Positions 16,359 to 26,000 of a stretch of DNA of 32,150 nucleotides are shown piece after piece; position 1 is the first letter of the stretch; each line of letters opens with the position of its first letter. The position numbers and the translations under genes are program-made. Origin of the DNA: an uncultured bacterium. Lineage in GTDB: Bacteria > Planctomycetota > UBA1135 > GCA-002686595. The notes beneath the pieces were generated by a model. The model was given only the letters and a program-made list of their open reading frames with translations, had not been told where the DNA came from and did no database searches. The stretch lies in the NCBI GenBank assembly GCA_938030175.1, contig CALHGQ010000056.1:1-32150 (forward strand), written 5' to 3'.

Positions 16359-17683
16359 TAGTGCATATCCCCGCTAACAAACTTGCCGTCAAGCATGACC
16401 GCGTCGAGGTTGGTTCCCGGCTGGAACGGGTCTCCATTGAAAATGAGCAGGTTGGCGCGGCGGCCTTCCTGGAGCGACCCCACGCGGTCCTCGAGTCCGA
16501 GAAACTTGGCGGGACGGTGGGTCAGGGCTTGGATCGCAGCCTTGCGGTCCAGGCCAGCCCCGATCATGACGCCGACGTCCTCGAGGAAGGCCTTGAAGCC
16601 AGCCTCGTTGTCACGACGCGGGATGAGCACGAGCTTGGCGCCGGCACGCTCGAACTCGGCCGGCAGGTTGCGCTGGCGCATGGTGCCCGGCATCAGGGTG
16701 ATCAGCGGCTCCATAAGAACGAAGCATCCAGTCTCGCCTACCTTGTCCTTCACGTGGAAGACATCGATGTCACGGGTGAGTGGAACGCGCAGGTGCCACT
16801 CGAACTCTTCTTCACCGACCGCGTCCACAAGGTGAACGAAGCTCGCAGCCGAGCCCACGGAGAAGAGCGCGCTGAGCTTGCCATCACGCAGGTCGAAGAA
16901 GGGCTGAATGCGGGCGTCGGGCTTCGGGGCCTCGAACTTGGGCGCCTTCGAAGACTTGGACGACTTCGAGCTGCTCTTCTTCTCGTCTTCCTTTTCCTTG
17001 TCGTCTTCGTCGTCCTTCTTGGATGAAGACTTCTTCTTCGAGGACGACTTCTTCGAGTTCTTCTTCTCGAACTTCTCGCGCTCCTTCTTGACCTTCTCCA
17101 GGTGAGCATCGGCCTTCTTGAAGCCGTCCCTTAGGTTGCGCTTGGAGCTCGCGGAGTTGCGCATCACGAACTTCAGGTAGACACCGTCCTCGAGGATCAT
17201 GTCCTCTGCGTCGTCCCCCTGGGGCTTCACAGCGACCGCTTGTCCGGGAACGCCCTGGCCGGCCGGGTACTGCGCGACGGTGGTCATCCCGTACTCGAGG
17301 AACGTCTCGTACGCGTCCGACGGATACAGTTCCGCCGAAGCCATGACGTAGGGCCGCGCATCGTTGTAGCCGTTACCCGACATGCCGAAGCGCGAGTACG
17401 GGTTGACGATCCCGGGCATCACCACCTGGTCGTCGCTCAGCTCAATGACGGGAATACCGCGCTCGATCGGAAGGTCCTGGCCCATGGTGACGATCTCGCC
17501 GTCCTCCACAAGAATGACAGCGTGCTCCATCACCTCGCCGTTGCCGATTTCGACGCGACGGGCTTTGATGGCGAACAGATCTCCCTGGGGAGGTGCGTTC
17601 AGCGCGCTTGGGTCCAGACCAGGGGCCGGGCCCCCGAGAGACCCAGTGAGGGCTGGAAGAAGTAGAAGGGAGGAAATCATCAT
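16358..17683 (-). CDS. Exported amidohydrolase paralogue, metal ligands lost, Lys/Ser-rich insert
   Basis: This 441-residue protein has a signal peptide ('MMISSLLLLPALTGSLG'), then the usual entry 'LFAIKARRVEIGNGEVMEHAVILVEDGEIV'. The strand-1 position reads 'PGIVNPYSRFG', with no His. Where active paralogues have the lid before strand 5, this one has about 65 residues dominated by Lys, Ser, Asp and Glu ('KKNSKKSSSKKKSSSKK'). The strand-5 and strand-6 His are also missing. The C-terminal landmark 'LTHRPAKFLGLEDRVGSLQEGRRANLLIFNG' is clear, so the fold is probably kept. Catalysis by the normal superfamily mechanism is unlikely. The gene lies 77 nt after the preceding amidohydrolase and overlaps the next by 1 nt. 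Confidence 0.8.
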   Translation of the reverse strand: MMISSLLLLPALTGSLGGPAPGLDPSALNAPPQGDLFAIKARRVEIGNGEVMEHAVILVEDGEIVTMGQDLPIERGIPVIELSDDQVVMPGIVNPYSRFGMSGNGYNDARPYVMASAELYPSDAYETFLEYGMTTVAQYPAGQGVPGQAVAVKPQGDDAEDMILEDGVYLKFVMRNSASSKRNLRDGFKKADAHLEKVKKEREKFEKKNSKKSSSKKKSSSKKDDEDDKEKEDEKKSSSKSSKSSKAPKFEAPKPDARIQPFFDLRDGKLSALFSVGSAASFVHLVDAVGEEEFEWHLRVPLTRDIDVFHVKDKVGETGCFVLMEPLITLMPGTMRQRNLPAEFERAGAKLVLIPRRDNEAGFKAFLEDVGVMIGAGLDRKAAIQALTHRPAKFLGLEDRVGSLQEGRRANLLIFNGDPFQPGTNLDAVMLDGKFVSGDMH

Positions 17684-17760
17684 GGAATGACCCGAGACGT
17701 GTCTCGGAGGGAAAAGCTTCGGATGAAGAAGGCCGAAGGGGAGGAACGCGGCGGGAGGAG

Positions 17761-18960
17761 CTAGAAGAGCTGGCCGTCGCGATCTTGGTCGTATTCGAGG
17801 TTCCCGTTGACGTAGACGGATTGGACAGCGGAGCGAGGATCCAGCGGATCGCCACCCCAGAGAACGATGTCGGCGTCTTTGCCGACCTCAAGGCTGCCGA
17901 TGTGTTCGGACAGGTCGAACGCTTTGGCAGGGTGAATCGTGAGGGCACGCAGCATCTGGTACGGATCCGCCCCGTAGCGTGCGCTCATGGAGCCTTGGAG
18001 GAAGAAGAGCTCCTCGGGGATGACACCGGAATCGGTGTTGAGGGAAAACAGCGGCACGCCGGCCTTCACGAACTCGGCGCCGGAGCCGATGATCCGCCCC
18101 TCGCGGCTGCTGAAGTAGTCGATGGTTCGCGGACCGTGGTTCACCGGAATGCCCACCGACGCCAGAGCTTCCGCGGACTTCCAGCCGTCGAAGCTTCCGT
18201 GGGAGACCACGGCCTTCGCGCCGTACTTGACCTTCCACATGCGGGCGGTGTTCAGCACGCCCTCGCTGCCGGCGGTGTGAATCAGCACCGGGATCTCCCC
18301 GTGAAGGACCTTTTCCAGGTCGATCAATGCCGGATCAAAGCGGTCCATCCGGCGCGAGGCGAGCGCGCGGTTGTTCACGTCCGTGAGGTTCCACTCCATC
18401 CCCGCACGGGTCACTCCAAAGTCGGTGGAGTTGCGCCCTTGGGGATTGGAGTCCTGGGCGATCTTGATTCCGCCCGGGCTCTTGTGGATGGAAGCGTCAA
18501 AGCCAGCGCGCGCTGGCTTGTAGACGAAGCCGACGCCGCCCATGTTCGTGCCGCTACCGGGGATGCCAAAGAGGCTCGTCACGCCCCCCGCGCGCCCGAC
18601 GCGAATGAGCGGGTTCTCGGGCTTGAACGCGGCCACGGCCCGAAGCTCTGGGTTCACGGCGTGGACCATGTCGTTGACGTCGCCGAACCCGCCGCTATGG
18701 ATGTGCGTGTGCAGGTCCACGAGCCCAGGGGAAGCCCATGAGCTACGGCGGTCCAACGGCTCTGGCAGGTCAGGTCGATCGACGATCGGACCGGCGTAGG
18801 CAATGTCACCGTCGGCGATGACGAGCATGGCGGGCGAGATCACCTCGTCCGCGTCGTTCATCGTGAGAAGCTTGCCGACGTGAAGTACGACGGGCTCCGA
18901 TGCTTCGCTCGAACCTTGCAGGGCAAGGGCTGCGGCGGCCAGTGTCAGGAGGGCGCCCAT
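17761..18960 (-). CDS. Exported amidohydrolase with complete metal site (array core, copy 4)
   Basis: This 399-residue protein has a short signal peptide ('MGALLTLAAAALALQGSSEA'). All superfamily metal ligands are visible: HTH in 'PGLVDLHTHIHSGG', Lys in 'GGIKIAQDSNP', His in 'PVLIHTAGS', His in 'AVVSHGSFDGW', and Asp in 'FSLNTDSGVIPEE'. It should be a periplasmic metal-dependent hydrolase acting on amide, ester or cyclic bonds, in the imidazolonepropionase/prolidase-like branch. It shares 'GIPGSGTNMGG' with the next three genes but lacks their longer lid, and it appears to be the most divergent of the four intact copies. Its start overlaps the preceding stop by 1 nt. Substrate unknown. Confidence 0.88.
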   Translation of the reverse strand: MGALLTLAAAALALQGSSEASEPVVLHVGKLLTMNDADEVISPAMLVIADGDIAYAGPIVDRPDLPEPLDRRSSWASPGLVDLHTHIHSGGFGDVNDMVHAVNPELRAVAAFKPENPLIRVGRAGGVTSLFGIPGSGTNMGGVGFVYKPARAGFDASIHKSPGGIKIAQDSNPQGRNSTDFGVTRAGMEWNLTDVNNRALASRRMDRFDPALIDLEKVLHGEIPVLIHTAGSEGVLNTARMWKVKYGAKAVVSHGSFDGWKSAEALASVGIPVNHGPRTIDYFSSREGRIIGSGAEFVKAGVPLFSLNTDSGVIPEELFFLQGSMSARYGADPYQMLRALTIHPAKAFDLSEHIGSLEVGKDADIVLWGGDPLDPRSAVQSVYVNGNLEYDQDRDGQLF

Positions 18961-20243
18961 TACCAGCTCCTCCCGTCGCGGTCAGCGCAATAGGCACAGG
19001 CGCCGTTGACCCAGGTCGCCTCAAAGGCGGTTCGCGGATCGATGGGGTCGCCGTCCGTCACGATGAAGTCGGCGTCCTTCCCAACCTCAAGGCTACCGAC
19101 GCGGTGGGCGATGCCCGCGGTGCGCGCAGGCACGATCGTCACGCCACGGAGCCCTTGGCCGCGCTCGTTGCGAAGGCCATACCGCACCCCCATGGCCGCC
19201 TGCATCGACAGCTCTTCCTGGGGCACCACCGGAGCGTCGGTGTTGAACCCAACCTCGTCCATACCCGCCTCTTGAAAGCCCCATGCGGTGCCTTCGATCC
19301 GGCCGTCCGTGTCGAAGCGCGGCGGCCGAGGGATCATGATCTCCCGCGGGCCGAGGATGGCTGCGACGCCGTACTTCTTGGCCTCGGGGGTCGTGAGGTA
19401 GCTATCGAATGAGCCGTGATCGATGTAAGTCGGCAGCCCAAAGTCACGCGCCAGAAGCGTGATCGACATCAGCACGAGCTGGTAGTACTGCGTGTGCGTC
19501 GAGACCTGCGTGCGGTTTGCGTAGAGCTCGCGGAAGATGTCGAGCCCAAGGTCGCGCTTCGGCTTTTCTCCCTCGCCGTTCTCGAAGCGCTCCCAGGCGC
19601 GGGCGTAGCTGCGGCCCCGCGTGAGGCGGTAGCGCAGCGTGTAGTTCATCAGGATGCGTCCCATCCCGTAGCCCCAGCGGGTGGGGTTGTCCCCCTGGGC
19701 GATCTTGAGTGAGCCGGGATCGCGAACCAGCGCGTCCTCGTACTCGTCCTCGCCGAGCTTCATCAGAACGCCTTGGCCCCCGATGTTCGTACCCGACCCA
19801 GGGATGAAAAGGATGGTGGTGACGCCCGCGGCGAGCGGGCGCTCCAGCCGTGAGTTGTTGGGAACCACCACCGGTGAAACGCGGAGCTCCGAGTTCACCT
19901 GGTAGACCATGTCGTTGATGTCCCCCGTCGACCCGCCCACGTGGCTGTGCAGGTCGATGAAGCCCGGGGCGAGCCAATGGTCGCCGTAGTCCGTGACGTT
20001 GACCCACTCCTTATCGGCAACGTCAGCGCCCGCATGGATGGCGACGATCTTGCCGTCGGCGATCACCATCACGGGATCCTCCACCACCTGGACGCCTTCG
20101 TCGGCGCAGGTAATGAGCTTCCCGGCTCGCACGACCAACGAACCGATGGGTTGCCCTGGGGGCAACTCGGTCGAAGGGCTGTCCACGCGCGCGCCTACTG
20201 CGGCGCAGAGCGCGAGGGCCGGGATCGTCAGGGTGAGGAACAT
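18960..20243 (-). CDS. Exported amidohydrolase with complete metal site (array core, copy 3)
   Basis: This 427-residue protein has a signal peptide ('FLTLTIPALALCAAVGARV'); the Cys there does not fit a lipobox well. Ligands are HSH in 'PGFIDLHSHVGGS', Lys in 'GSLKIAQGDNP', His in 'QVSTHTQYYQ', His in 'TYIDHGSFDSY' and Asp in 'GFNTDAPVVPQE'. The lid 'YARAWERFENGEGEKPKRD' before strand 5 is shared with the next two genes, showing recent common origin. It ends with 'GSLEVGKDADFIVTDGDP'. It is predicted to be an active periplasmic metallohydrolase; the substrate is unknown. It starts 20 nt after the preceding stop. Confidence 0.88.
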   Translation of the reverse strand: MFLTLTIPALALCAAVGARVDSPSTELPPGQPIGSLVVRAGKLITCADEGVQVVEDPVMVIADGKIVAIHAGADVADKEWVNVTDYGDHWLAPGFIDLHSHVGGSTGDINDMVYQVNSELRVSPVVVPNNSRLERPLAAGVTTILFIPGSGTNIGGQGVLMKLGEDEYEDALVRDPGSLKIAQGDNPTRWGYGMGRILMNYTLRYRLTRGRSYARAWERFENGEGEKPKRDLGLDIFRELYANRTQVSTHTQYYQLVLMSITLLARDFGLPTYIDHGSFDSYLTTPEAKKYGVAAILGPREIMIPRPPRFDTDGRIEGTAWGFQEAGMDEVGFNTDAPVVPQEELSMQAAMGVRYGLRNERGQGLRGVTIVPARTAGIAHRVGSLEVGKDADFIVTDGDPIDPRTAFEATWVNGACAYCADRDGRSW

Positions 20244-20263
20244 GGAGGGGAGGACTGAGTCGC

Positions 20264-21694
20264 CTACCAGAGACGCTTCTCTTCGGACGTGTCGTACACG
20301 GACTCACCGCTCTGCCATGCGGCCTTCACGAAGCTGCGAGGGTCAGCGGGGTCGCCGGTGATCCAGAGCAGGTCCGCAATCTTGCCGACCTCGATGCTGC
20401 CAAGGGACTCATCGAGTCCACACGCCATGGCCGGCACGATGGTCAAGCCGCGGACAGCGTCCATCTTTGAGTTGTCGAAACCGTAGCGAACGCCCATGGC
20501 TGCCTGCAGGGGCAACTCTTCCTGGGGGATCACAGGGGAGTCGGTGTTGAACCCGATGCGCGTCACCCCCATCTCTTGGTAGCCGGCCACGCAGCCCTGA
20601 ATGCGCTCAGGGTTCGAGCCTGACCAGTTGATGAAGCCGCGGGTGGGAACGTCGATCGCACGGGGCCCGACGATGGCGAAGATCTCACGGTCCTCGATCT
20701 CCTGGCCGAGGCGCCACGTGTCGAAGGTGCCGTGGTCGATGTACACCGGGATGCCCAGCTCGTCGTGCACCATCGTCAGCGTCTTGAGTGCAACCTGGTA
20801 GATCTGCGTGTGGGTCGAGATCTGCGCTTCCTTCGCCATCAGGGCGCGGAAGGTCTCGAACTGCGGATCGATCTCAGGCCTCTCGCCGCCGTTCTTCTCG
20901 TACTCCGTCCACTTGGCCGCGTAGTTCGTGCCGCGACGCAAGGTGTTCCGCGTGTTCCAGTTCATGAACGTACGGCTCGGAGAGATCGTCCAACGTTCCG
21001 GGTTACCGGCCTGGGCCAGCTTCATGGAGCCGGGGTCACGGATCTCTGCGCGGTCGAACGTGTCGAAGCCCGAGCGCAGGAGAATGCCCTGGCCGCCGAT
21101 GTTCGCGCCGGAACCGGGGATGTACAGCACGGTCGTCACGCCGGCGGCCAGGCCGCGGCGCAGGGCGCCGTTGCCTGCGATCACGTCGCTGGACGCGCGC
21201 AGCCCTGGGTTCGTGAGGTAGACCGTGTCGTTGAGACCAAACGCGCCGGCGATGTGGCAGTGCAGCTCCACGATGCCCGGCATGAGCCAGTCGTTCCCGA
21301 GGTCCTTGACCTCGTAGTCGGACGGGATCTCGATTTCTGAGGCGGGGCCAACCGCTTCGATGCGCCCATCCTTGACGAGCACCACGCCGTTGTTCACGAC
21401 GGAGCGCCCCTGCCATTCGGCGGTCAGGATCTTCTTCGCGGTCACAGCGAGGCCAGGACCGTCCAGCATGCCAGCCTTCGGGGCGGCGGCGGCACGGCCC
21501 GGCACCACGGGGGGCTTCGGGGCGATACCGTTCGGATCGCGCTTCAGGATGGGCCGCTTCGCGGGCTTGGAGGCGTCGAAGGAGTCGGCGCTCGCATCAG
21601 CACACAAGACAAGGCCCAGAGCCGCGGCGGCACTGACTCCAAGGGTCGACAAAGCCGCGGAGGTTCCGCGCAGACGGTTCAGGGTTTCGCGCAT
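20264..21694 (-). CDS. Exported amidohydrolase with complete metal site (array core, copy 2)
   Basis: This 476-residue protein has a signal peptide ending near 'LCADASADS', then a Lys/Pro-rich linker of about 30 residues ('KRPILKRDPNGIAPKPPVVPG') before the catalytic fold. Ligands are HCH in 'PGIVELHCHIAGA', Lys in 'GSMKLAQAGNPER', His in 'QISTHTQIYQ', His in 'VYIDHGTFDTW' and Asp in 'GFNTDSPVIPQEE'. It resembles the following and preceding genes closely across 'NTLRRGTNYAAKW' and 'LPLQAAMGVRYGF'. The start shares one base with the upstream stop (TGATG), so translation is coupled. It should be an active hydrolase in the periplasm. Confidence 0.88.
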   Translation of the reverse strand: MRETLNRLRGTSAALSTLGVSAAAALGLVLCADASADSFDASKPAKRPILKRDPNGIAPKPPVVPGRAAAAPKAGMLDGPGLAVTAKKILTAEWQGRSVVNNGVVLVKDGRIEAVGPASEIEIPSDYEVKDLGNDWLMPGIVELHCHIAGAFGLNDTVYLTNPGLRASSDVIAGNGALRRGLAAGVTTVLYIPGSGANIGGQGILLRSGFDTFDRAEIRDPGSMKLAQAGNPERWTISPSRTFMNWNTRNTLRRGTNYAAKWTEYEKNGGERPEIDPQFETFRALMAKEAQISTHTQIYQVALKTLTMVHDELGIPVYIDHGTFDTWRLGQEIEDREIFAIVGPRAIDVPTRGFINWSGSNPERIQGCVAGYQEMGVTRIGFNTDSPVIPQEELPLQAAMGVRYGFDNSKMDAVRGLTIVPAMACGLDESLGSIEVGKIADLLWITGDPADPRSFVKAAWQSGESVYDTSEEKRLW

Positions 21695-23067
21695 CAGTAG
21701 CGGCGCTCTTCGAGCGCGTCGTAGACCTTTTCACCCTCTTGGAAGGTGAGGTAAATCATCGTGCGGGGGTCTGTCGGATCCCCAGACGAAAGAATGAAGT
21801 CGGCGTCCTTGCCGGGCTCGAGGCTGCCGACTCGATCGGCGATACCTGCGGCAGTGGCGGGCACGATCGTGAGGCCGCGGACGTGGAGGGCGGCGTCGTT
21901 CTTGAAGCCGTAGCGCACCGCCATGGCGGCCTGGAGCGGGAGCGCCTCCTGGGGGATCACCGGGGAGTCCGTGTTGAAGCCGATCATCGTGTGACCCTCC
22001 TCCTGGTACTTCGCGGCGATGCCGAAGATCGCGCCGTCGTTGTCGTTCACGATGAAGAGACCGGGGCGGTACTCCACGTTGATGCTGTTGCTGATGGCGC
22101 GCGGCCCGAGGATCGCGGGGACGCCAGCCTTCTCGGCCTCAGGCGCGGCGCGCCAGCCGTCGAATGAACCGTGGTCGATGTAGACGTCGAGCCCGAGCTC
22201 TTCCTTGACCATCTTCACGGTCATGAGGACGACCTGATAGATCTGCGTGTGCGCCGAGAGCTGGACCTTCTTGTCCACGAGTCCACGGAAGGCGCTCCAC
22301 ATCGGATCGGCCTTGGGCTTCTCACCGCCGTTCTTCTCGAAGCTGGTCCACGACTTCGCGTAGGCGATGCCGCGCTTCAGCGTGTGGCGCGTGTTCCAGT
22401 TCATGAAGGAACGCCCGACGCCCATGAGGAAGCTCTCGGGGTTGCCCGCCTGGGCCAGCTTCAGGGAGCCGGGGTTGCGAATCTCCATCCGCTCGTACTT
22501 CTCAAAGCCGGTCTTGAGGAGCACGCCTTGGCCGCCGATGTTCGTGCCCGAACCCGGGATGTAGAGCACGCTCGTGACCCCGGCGGCGGAGCCGTTGAGG
22601 AAGTCGCTGTTGCCAGGCACCACCGACGTCCAGGCACGGATGCCCGGATTGGTCAGGTAGACCATGTCGTTGAGGTCGTTCGTGAAGAAACTCGCGCCCG
22701 CGACGTGGCTGTGCAGGTCGATCATCCCCGGCGAGAGCCAGTCCGACGATCGGTCGAGGATCTCGTGGGTCTCCGCGAGGGCCTCAAGGTCGACTTCGCT
22801 GCGTCGAGCGATGCGGACCACCTTGCCCTCTTCGACGATCATCGCGGCGTTGTCGATGACCTGCTCGCCCTCCAAGGGCATCGCAAGGGCCTTCTTCGCC
22901 AAGACGACTAGGCCTCGCTCGGCACCTGCCGCGCCCGGTGATGGATCACCCACAGCTCCGCTCCACCCCATCGCACCCGCGCCAGCCATGCTGACGAGAA
23001 GTGCGGCGGAGAGAGAGGCGGCCGCGATGCGCGACAGAGTCCCTGGAGTCGAAACCTGGAGCCCCAT
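21694..23067 (-). CDS. Exported amidohydrolase with complete metal site (array core, copy 1)
   Basis: This 457-residue protein has a signal peptide ('IAAASLSAALLVSMAGAGAMG'). Ligands are HSH in 'PGMIDLHSHVAGA', Lys in 'GSLKLAQAGNPES', His in 'QLSAHTQIYQ', His in 'VYIDHGSFDGW' and Asp in 'GFNTDSPVIPQE'. The 'RHTLKRGIAYAKSW' lid and 'IPGSGTNIGGQGVLL' loop match the two genes that follow it. It starts only 2 nt after the stop of the double-domain gene. It is predicted to be an active periplasmic metallohydrolase. The shared His-Thr-Gln motif after strand 5 suggests the three copies handle related substrates. Confidence 0.88.
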   Translation of the reverse strand: MGLQVSTPGTLSRIAAASLSAALLVSMAGAGAMGWSGAVGDPSPGAAGAERGLVVLAKKALAMPLEGEQVIDNAAMIVEEGKVVRIARRSEVDLEALAETHEILDRSSDWLSPGMIDLHSHVAGASFFTNDLNDMVYLTNPGIRAWTSVVPGNSDFLNGSAAGVTSVLYIPGSGTNIGGQGVLLKTGFEKYERMEIRNPGSLKLAQAGNPESFLMGVGRSFMNWNTRHTLKRGIAYAKSWTSFEKNGGEKPKADPMWSAFRGLVDKKVQLSAHTQIYQVVLMTVKMVKEELGLDVYIDHGSFDGWRAAPEAEKAGVPAILGPRAISNSINVEYRPGLFIVNDNDGAIFGIAAKYQEEGHTMIGFNTDSPVIPQEALPLQAAMAVRYGFKNDAALHVRGLTIVPATAAGIADRVGSLEPGKDADFILSSGDPTDPRTMIYLTFQEGEKVYDALEERRY

Positions 23068-23069
23068 GA

Positions 23070-26000
23070 CTAGCGGACTTCCTTGCCGTTGACGAAGACG
23101 CGCAGGATGGAAGACGAGATCTCCATCGGGTTGCCGTCCAGGATGACGATGTCGGCGTCCATGCCGGCCTCAAGGGTTCCGACGCGGTCTTCGATGCAGA
23201 GCATCTTCGCTGCGTCGGAGGTCAGCCCCTTGAGGGCCGCCGACGGCGCCAGGCCCTGGGCCACTGCGCGCGCCGCCATGACGCTGAGCTCCGCGGCGCC
23301 CTCTTCCCGTTGGCTGAGGAAGGCGATCGGAATGCCAGCGGCTGAGACTTCCACGAGTCGGTTGCGCCGAAGCCCGCTCTTCTCCGTAGCCGTCATGCGG
23401 TTCATCGGAACGAGCACACCCGCGACACGACCCGCGATGCGGCCCGCGACCTTGTGGACATCGTCCGAGTCGATGAGCACCGGCTTGATGCCGTACTCCT
23501 CGAAGCGATCGACGCACGCGACGATCTGATCGTCGCGGCTGACCTTGACGATGACCGCTGCCTCGCCAGCCATGGCGCGACGGATCGGCTCGAGGTCGAG
23601 GTCGACAGAGGGCTTCTTCGGCATGCCCTTGGGCGGCTTCGGAGCCTTCTCTTTCTTCTCCACCTTCACGATGCGCTTGGCGACCTTGTACTCGGTGGAG
23701 GTCTGCGTCACGTCGACGGCGCCGAGAACGGTCTCGCCGTCCTTCACGTCGCCGCGCAGGTACGTCTTGACCGTGTCGTCCTCCTCCTCGTCTTTGTCCT
23801 CGTCCTTCTTGTCGGCATCCTTGTCGGCGTCTTTGTCGTCGTCCTTGGACTTCTTCGACTTCTTGGACTTCTTCGGCGGCGGATCGTTGGAGTAGATCTG
23901 AGCGAGGGTCGCCTCGAGGTCGCCATCAGGCGTCTCGATGGTCAGCGTCACGTCGTAGTCCGTTCGGCTGCCTGTGACCGTCAGAAGATCATCGAATCCG
24001 GCCATGCGAGCCGTACCTTCGATCGAGCCGTCTGCCGACTCCAAGAAGCGGAAGCGAACGCTGCCTGCGTCCTCGCCGTCAGCGGGCGTGAAGCTGCCAG
24101 CGAAGACGCCCGTCACCGGCTTGGCCGGGTCGCGCTCCTTCTTCTTCTTTTTCTTCTTGTCGTCCTCGTCCTCTTCCTCGTCGTCAGAGTCTTCGTCCTC
24201 GTCATCGTCCTCTTCCTCCGCGGCCTCAGGGGCGGGCGGAGTCCACTTGGCCATGTCGGCCTCGTACTTGTCCCAGCTATCCGCGTAGGCCTTGGCCTTC
24301 TTGAGCTGCTGGGTGACGTTGGCGCCGGACTGGGCGATGATCGAGTTGTCCCACTGCAAACGCACCGAAGCGACGCTGTCCACCACGAGGTGGTCGAAGC
24401 TGTCAGCCGCCGGCTTATAGGCGATCGACGGAGTGACCCCGCCGAGGTTCTGGGAGATCATGTTGACCGTGGTGACGCCGTTGCGTGCCACCTGTCGGTC
24501 TGCGTAGTCGCCGGGCTCTAGGATGCGAGTCAGGTCGAGGCGCGTCGTGAACGCCCGGCGACCGCCTTCGGTCCCGAGGTGCCCATAGGCGTCGATCATT
24601 CCAGGCATCGCGGAAGCGCCACGCACCACGGCAGCGCCGGCAGGCCGCGCGACCTGGGCCGCCACCTGGGCGATCTTGCCGTCCCGCACGAGGATCTCGC
24701 CGGGGCTGTGCACAACGCCGTTGCCCACGTGGAGCTCGTCGACGCTGATGACGACGGGCCCGGGGTTCGACGCTGCGGAAGACATCGACCCGCCGGAGCC
24801 ACCCGAGCCAGAGCCCGAGGATCCGCCCGCAGTCATGGCCGATGCCATGGTCGGGTTCCAAGCTTCGGTGCCGCCTACGTACGTGGCGACCACGGAAGCC
24901 CCGATGGAAAGGGGTGAGCCGGTCATGACGACGATGTCCGCGTCCTTACCGACCGCAAGGCTTCCGACACGATCGTCCACGCCGAGAACCTTCGCGGCGT
25001 TGAGCGTGATTCCGGCCAATGCGTCGGCCTCGGACAGGCCACCGCGCATGGCGAGGGCCGCAGCGAAACGAATTTCGGAGGCACCGAGGCCCTTCGGAAC
25101 GGTGATCGCGACTTCGACACCTTCGCCCACGAGGCGCGCAATGCCGTCGTAGGTCGGCCACTTCGCGGTCTCCGTCTTGCCGACGTTGCGTCCTTGCTCG
25201 TAGTGCGGACGCGCGATCACGGGCACGCCCGCGGCTGCGATGTCCTCGGCGAGGGAAGCCGCCTGGCTTGCCCCGTCGATCACGAGGGGGAATCCGAAGC
25301 GCTTGGCCAGGTCGAGGACCGCGGCGACTTCGCCCTGGGACTCGGCCCCAAGGCGCCAGGTCGCGCCCGCCTTCATTGCCTTGGCGAGGGCAGGACCCGT
25401 CTGGCGGCCGTACTCTTCCTCGAAGGAGCGGTCTCCCCCAGCAAAAGCCATGAGCTCTTCGATCGCGAGCACCGCGCCCATCGTGGTGCGCGGCAGCTGC
25501 GGCGACTCAACGCCCAGCCCAACGTCCACGGTCGCGGGCACGGGCGGTTCCCAGTAGCCGCGCGTCCGGCGCGCTTCCTCACTGATCGATCCGTGCAGGC
25601 CTGCGGACTCCAGCAGGACGCGAGCGTCCGGCGAGCCCATCTCACCACCACCCGTCTTGACGACGGCGCCCTGGCCAGCGATCAGTCGACCACGGGCCGG
25701 AGCGAGGTACACCGTGGTGATACCGCTCTTGAGTCCGGAGATGATGCTGGAGTAGGGATCGAACTGGTCGATCGCGAGCAGCGTCGGGTCCGCGGTGCGC
25801 GGCCCTGCCGTCGGGCTGGCGTACGCCGAATCCGCTGCCACGAAGCCAGGCACGATGACGGCCTCGGAGCCGTAGTCCATCGTGGTGGCGTTCGCCGGGA
25901 TCTCGACGTCGGCCGCGGCGCCAACAGCGGTGATCTTGCCGTCCGTGACGACGATCACGCCGTCTTCGAACGACGCGCCGCCCTCGACGGCATGGATGGT

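Noticed and set aside
23454-24521. Plus-strand 355-residue ORF with strongly hydrophobic runs that looks like a membrane protein
   Set aside because: It is antisense to the double amidohydrolase gene. The hydrophobic runs are just the reverse complement of its Asp/Lys/Glu-rich tracts (GAC/GAG/AAG read as GTC/CTC/CTT).
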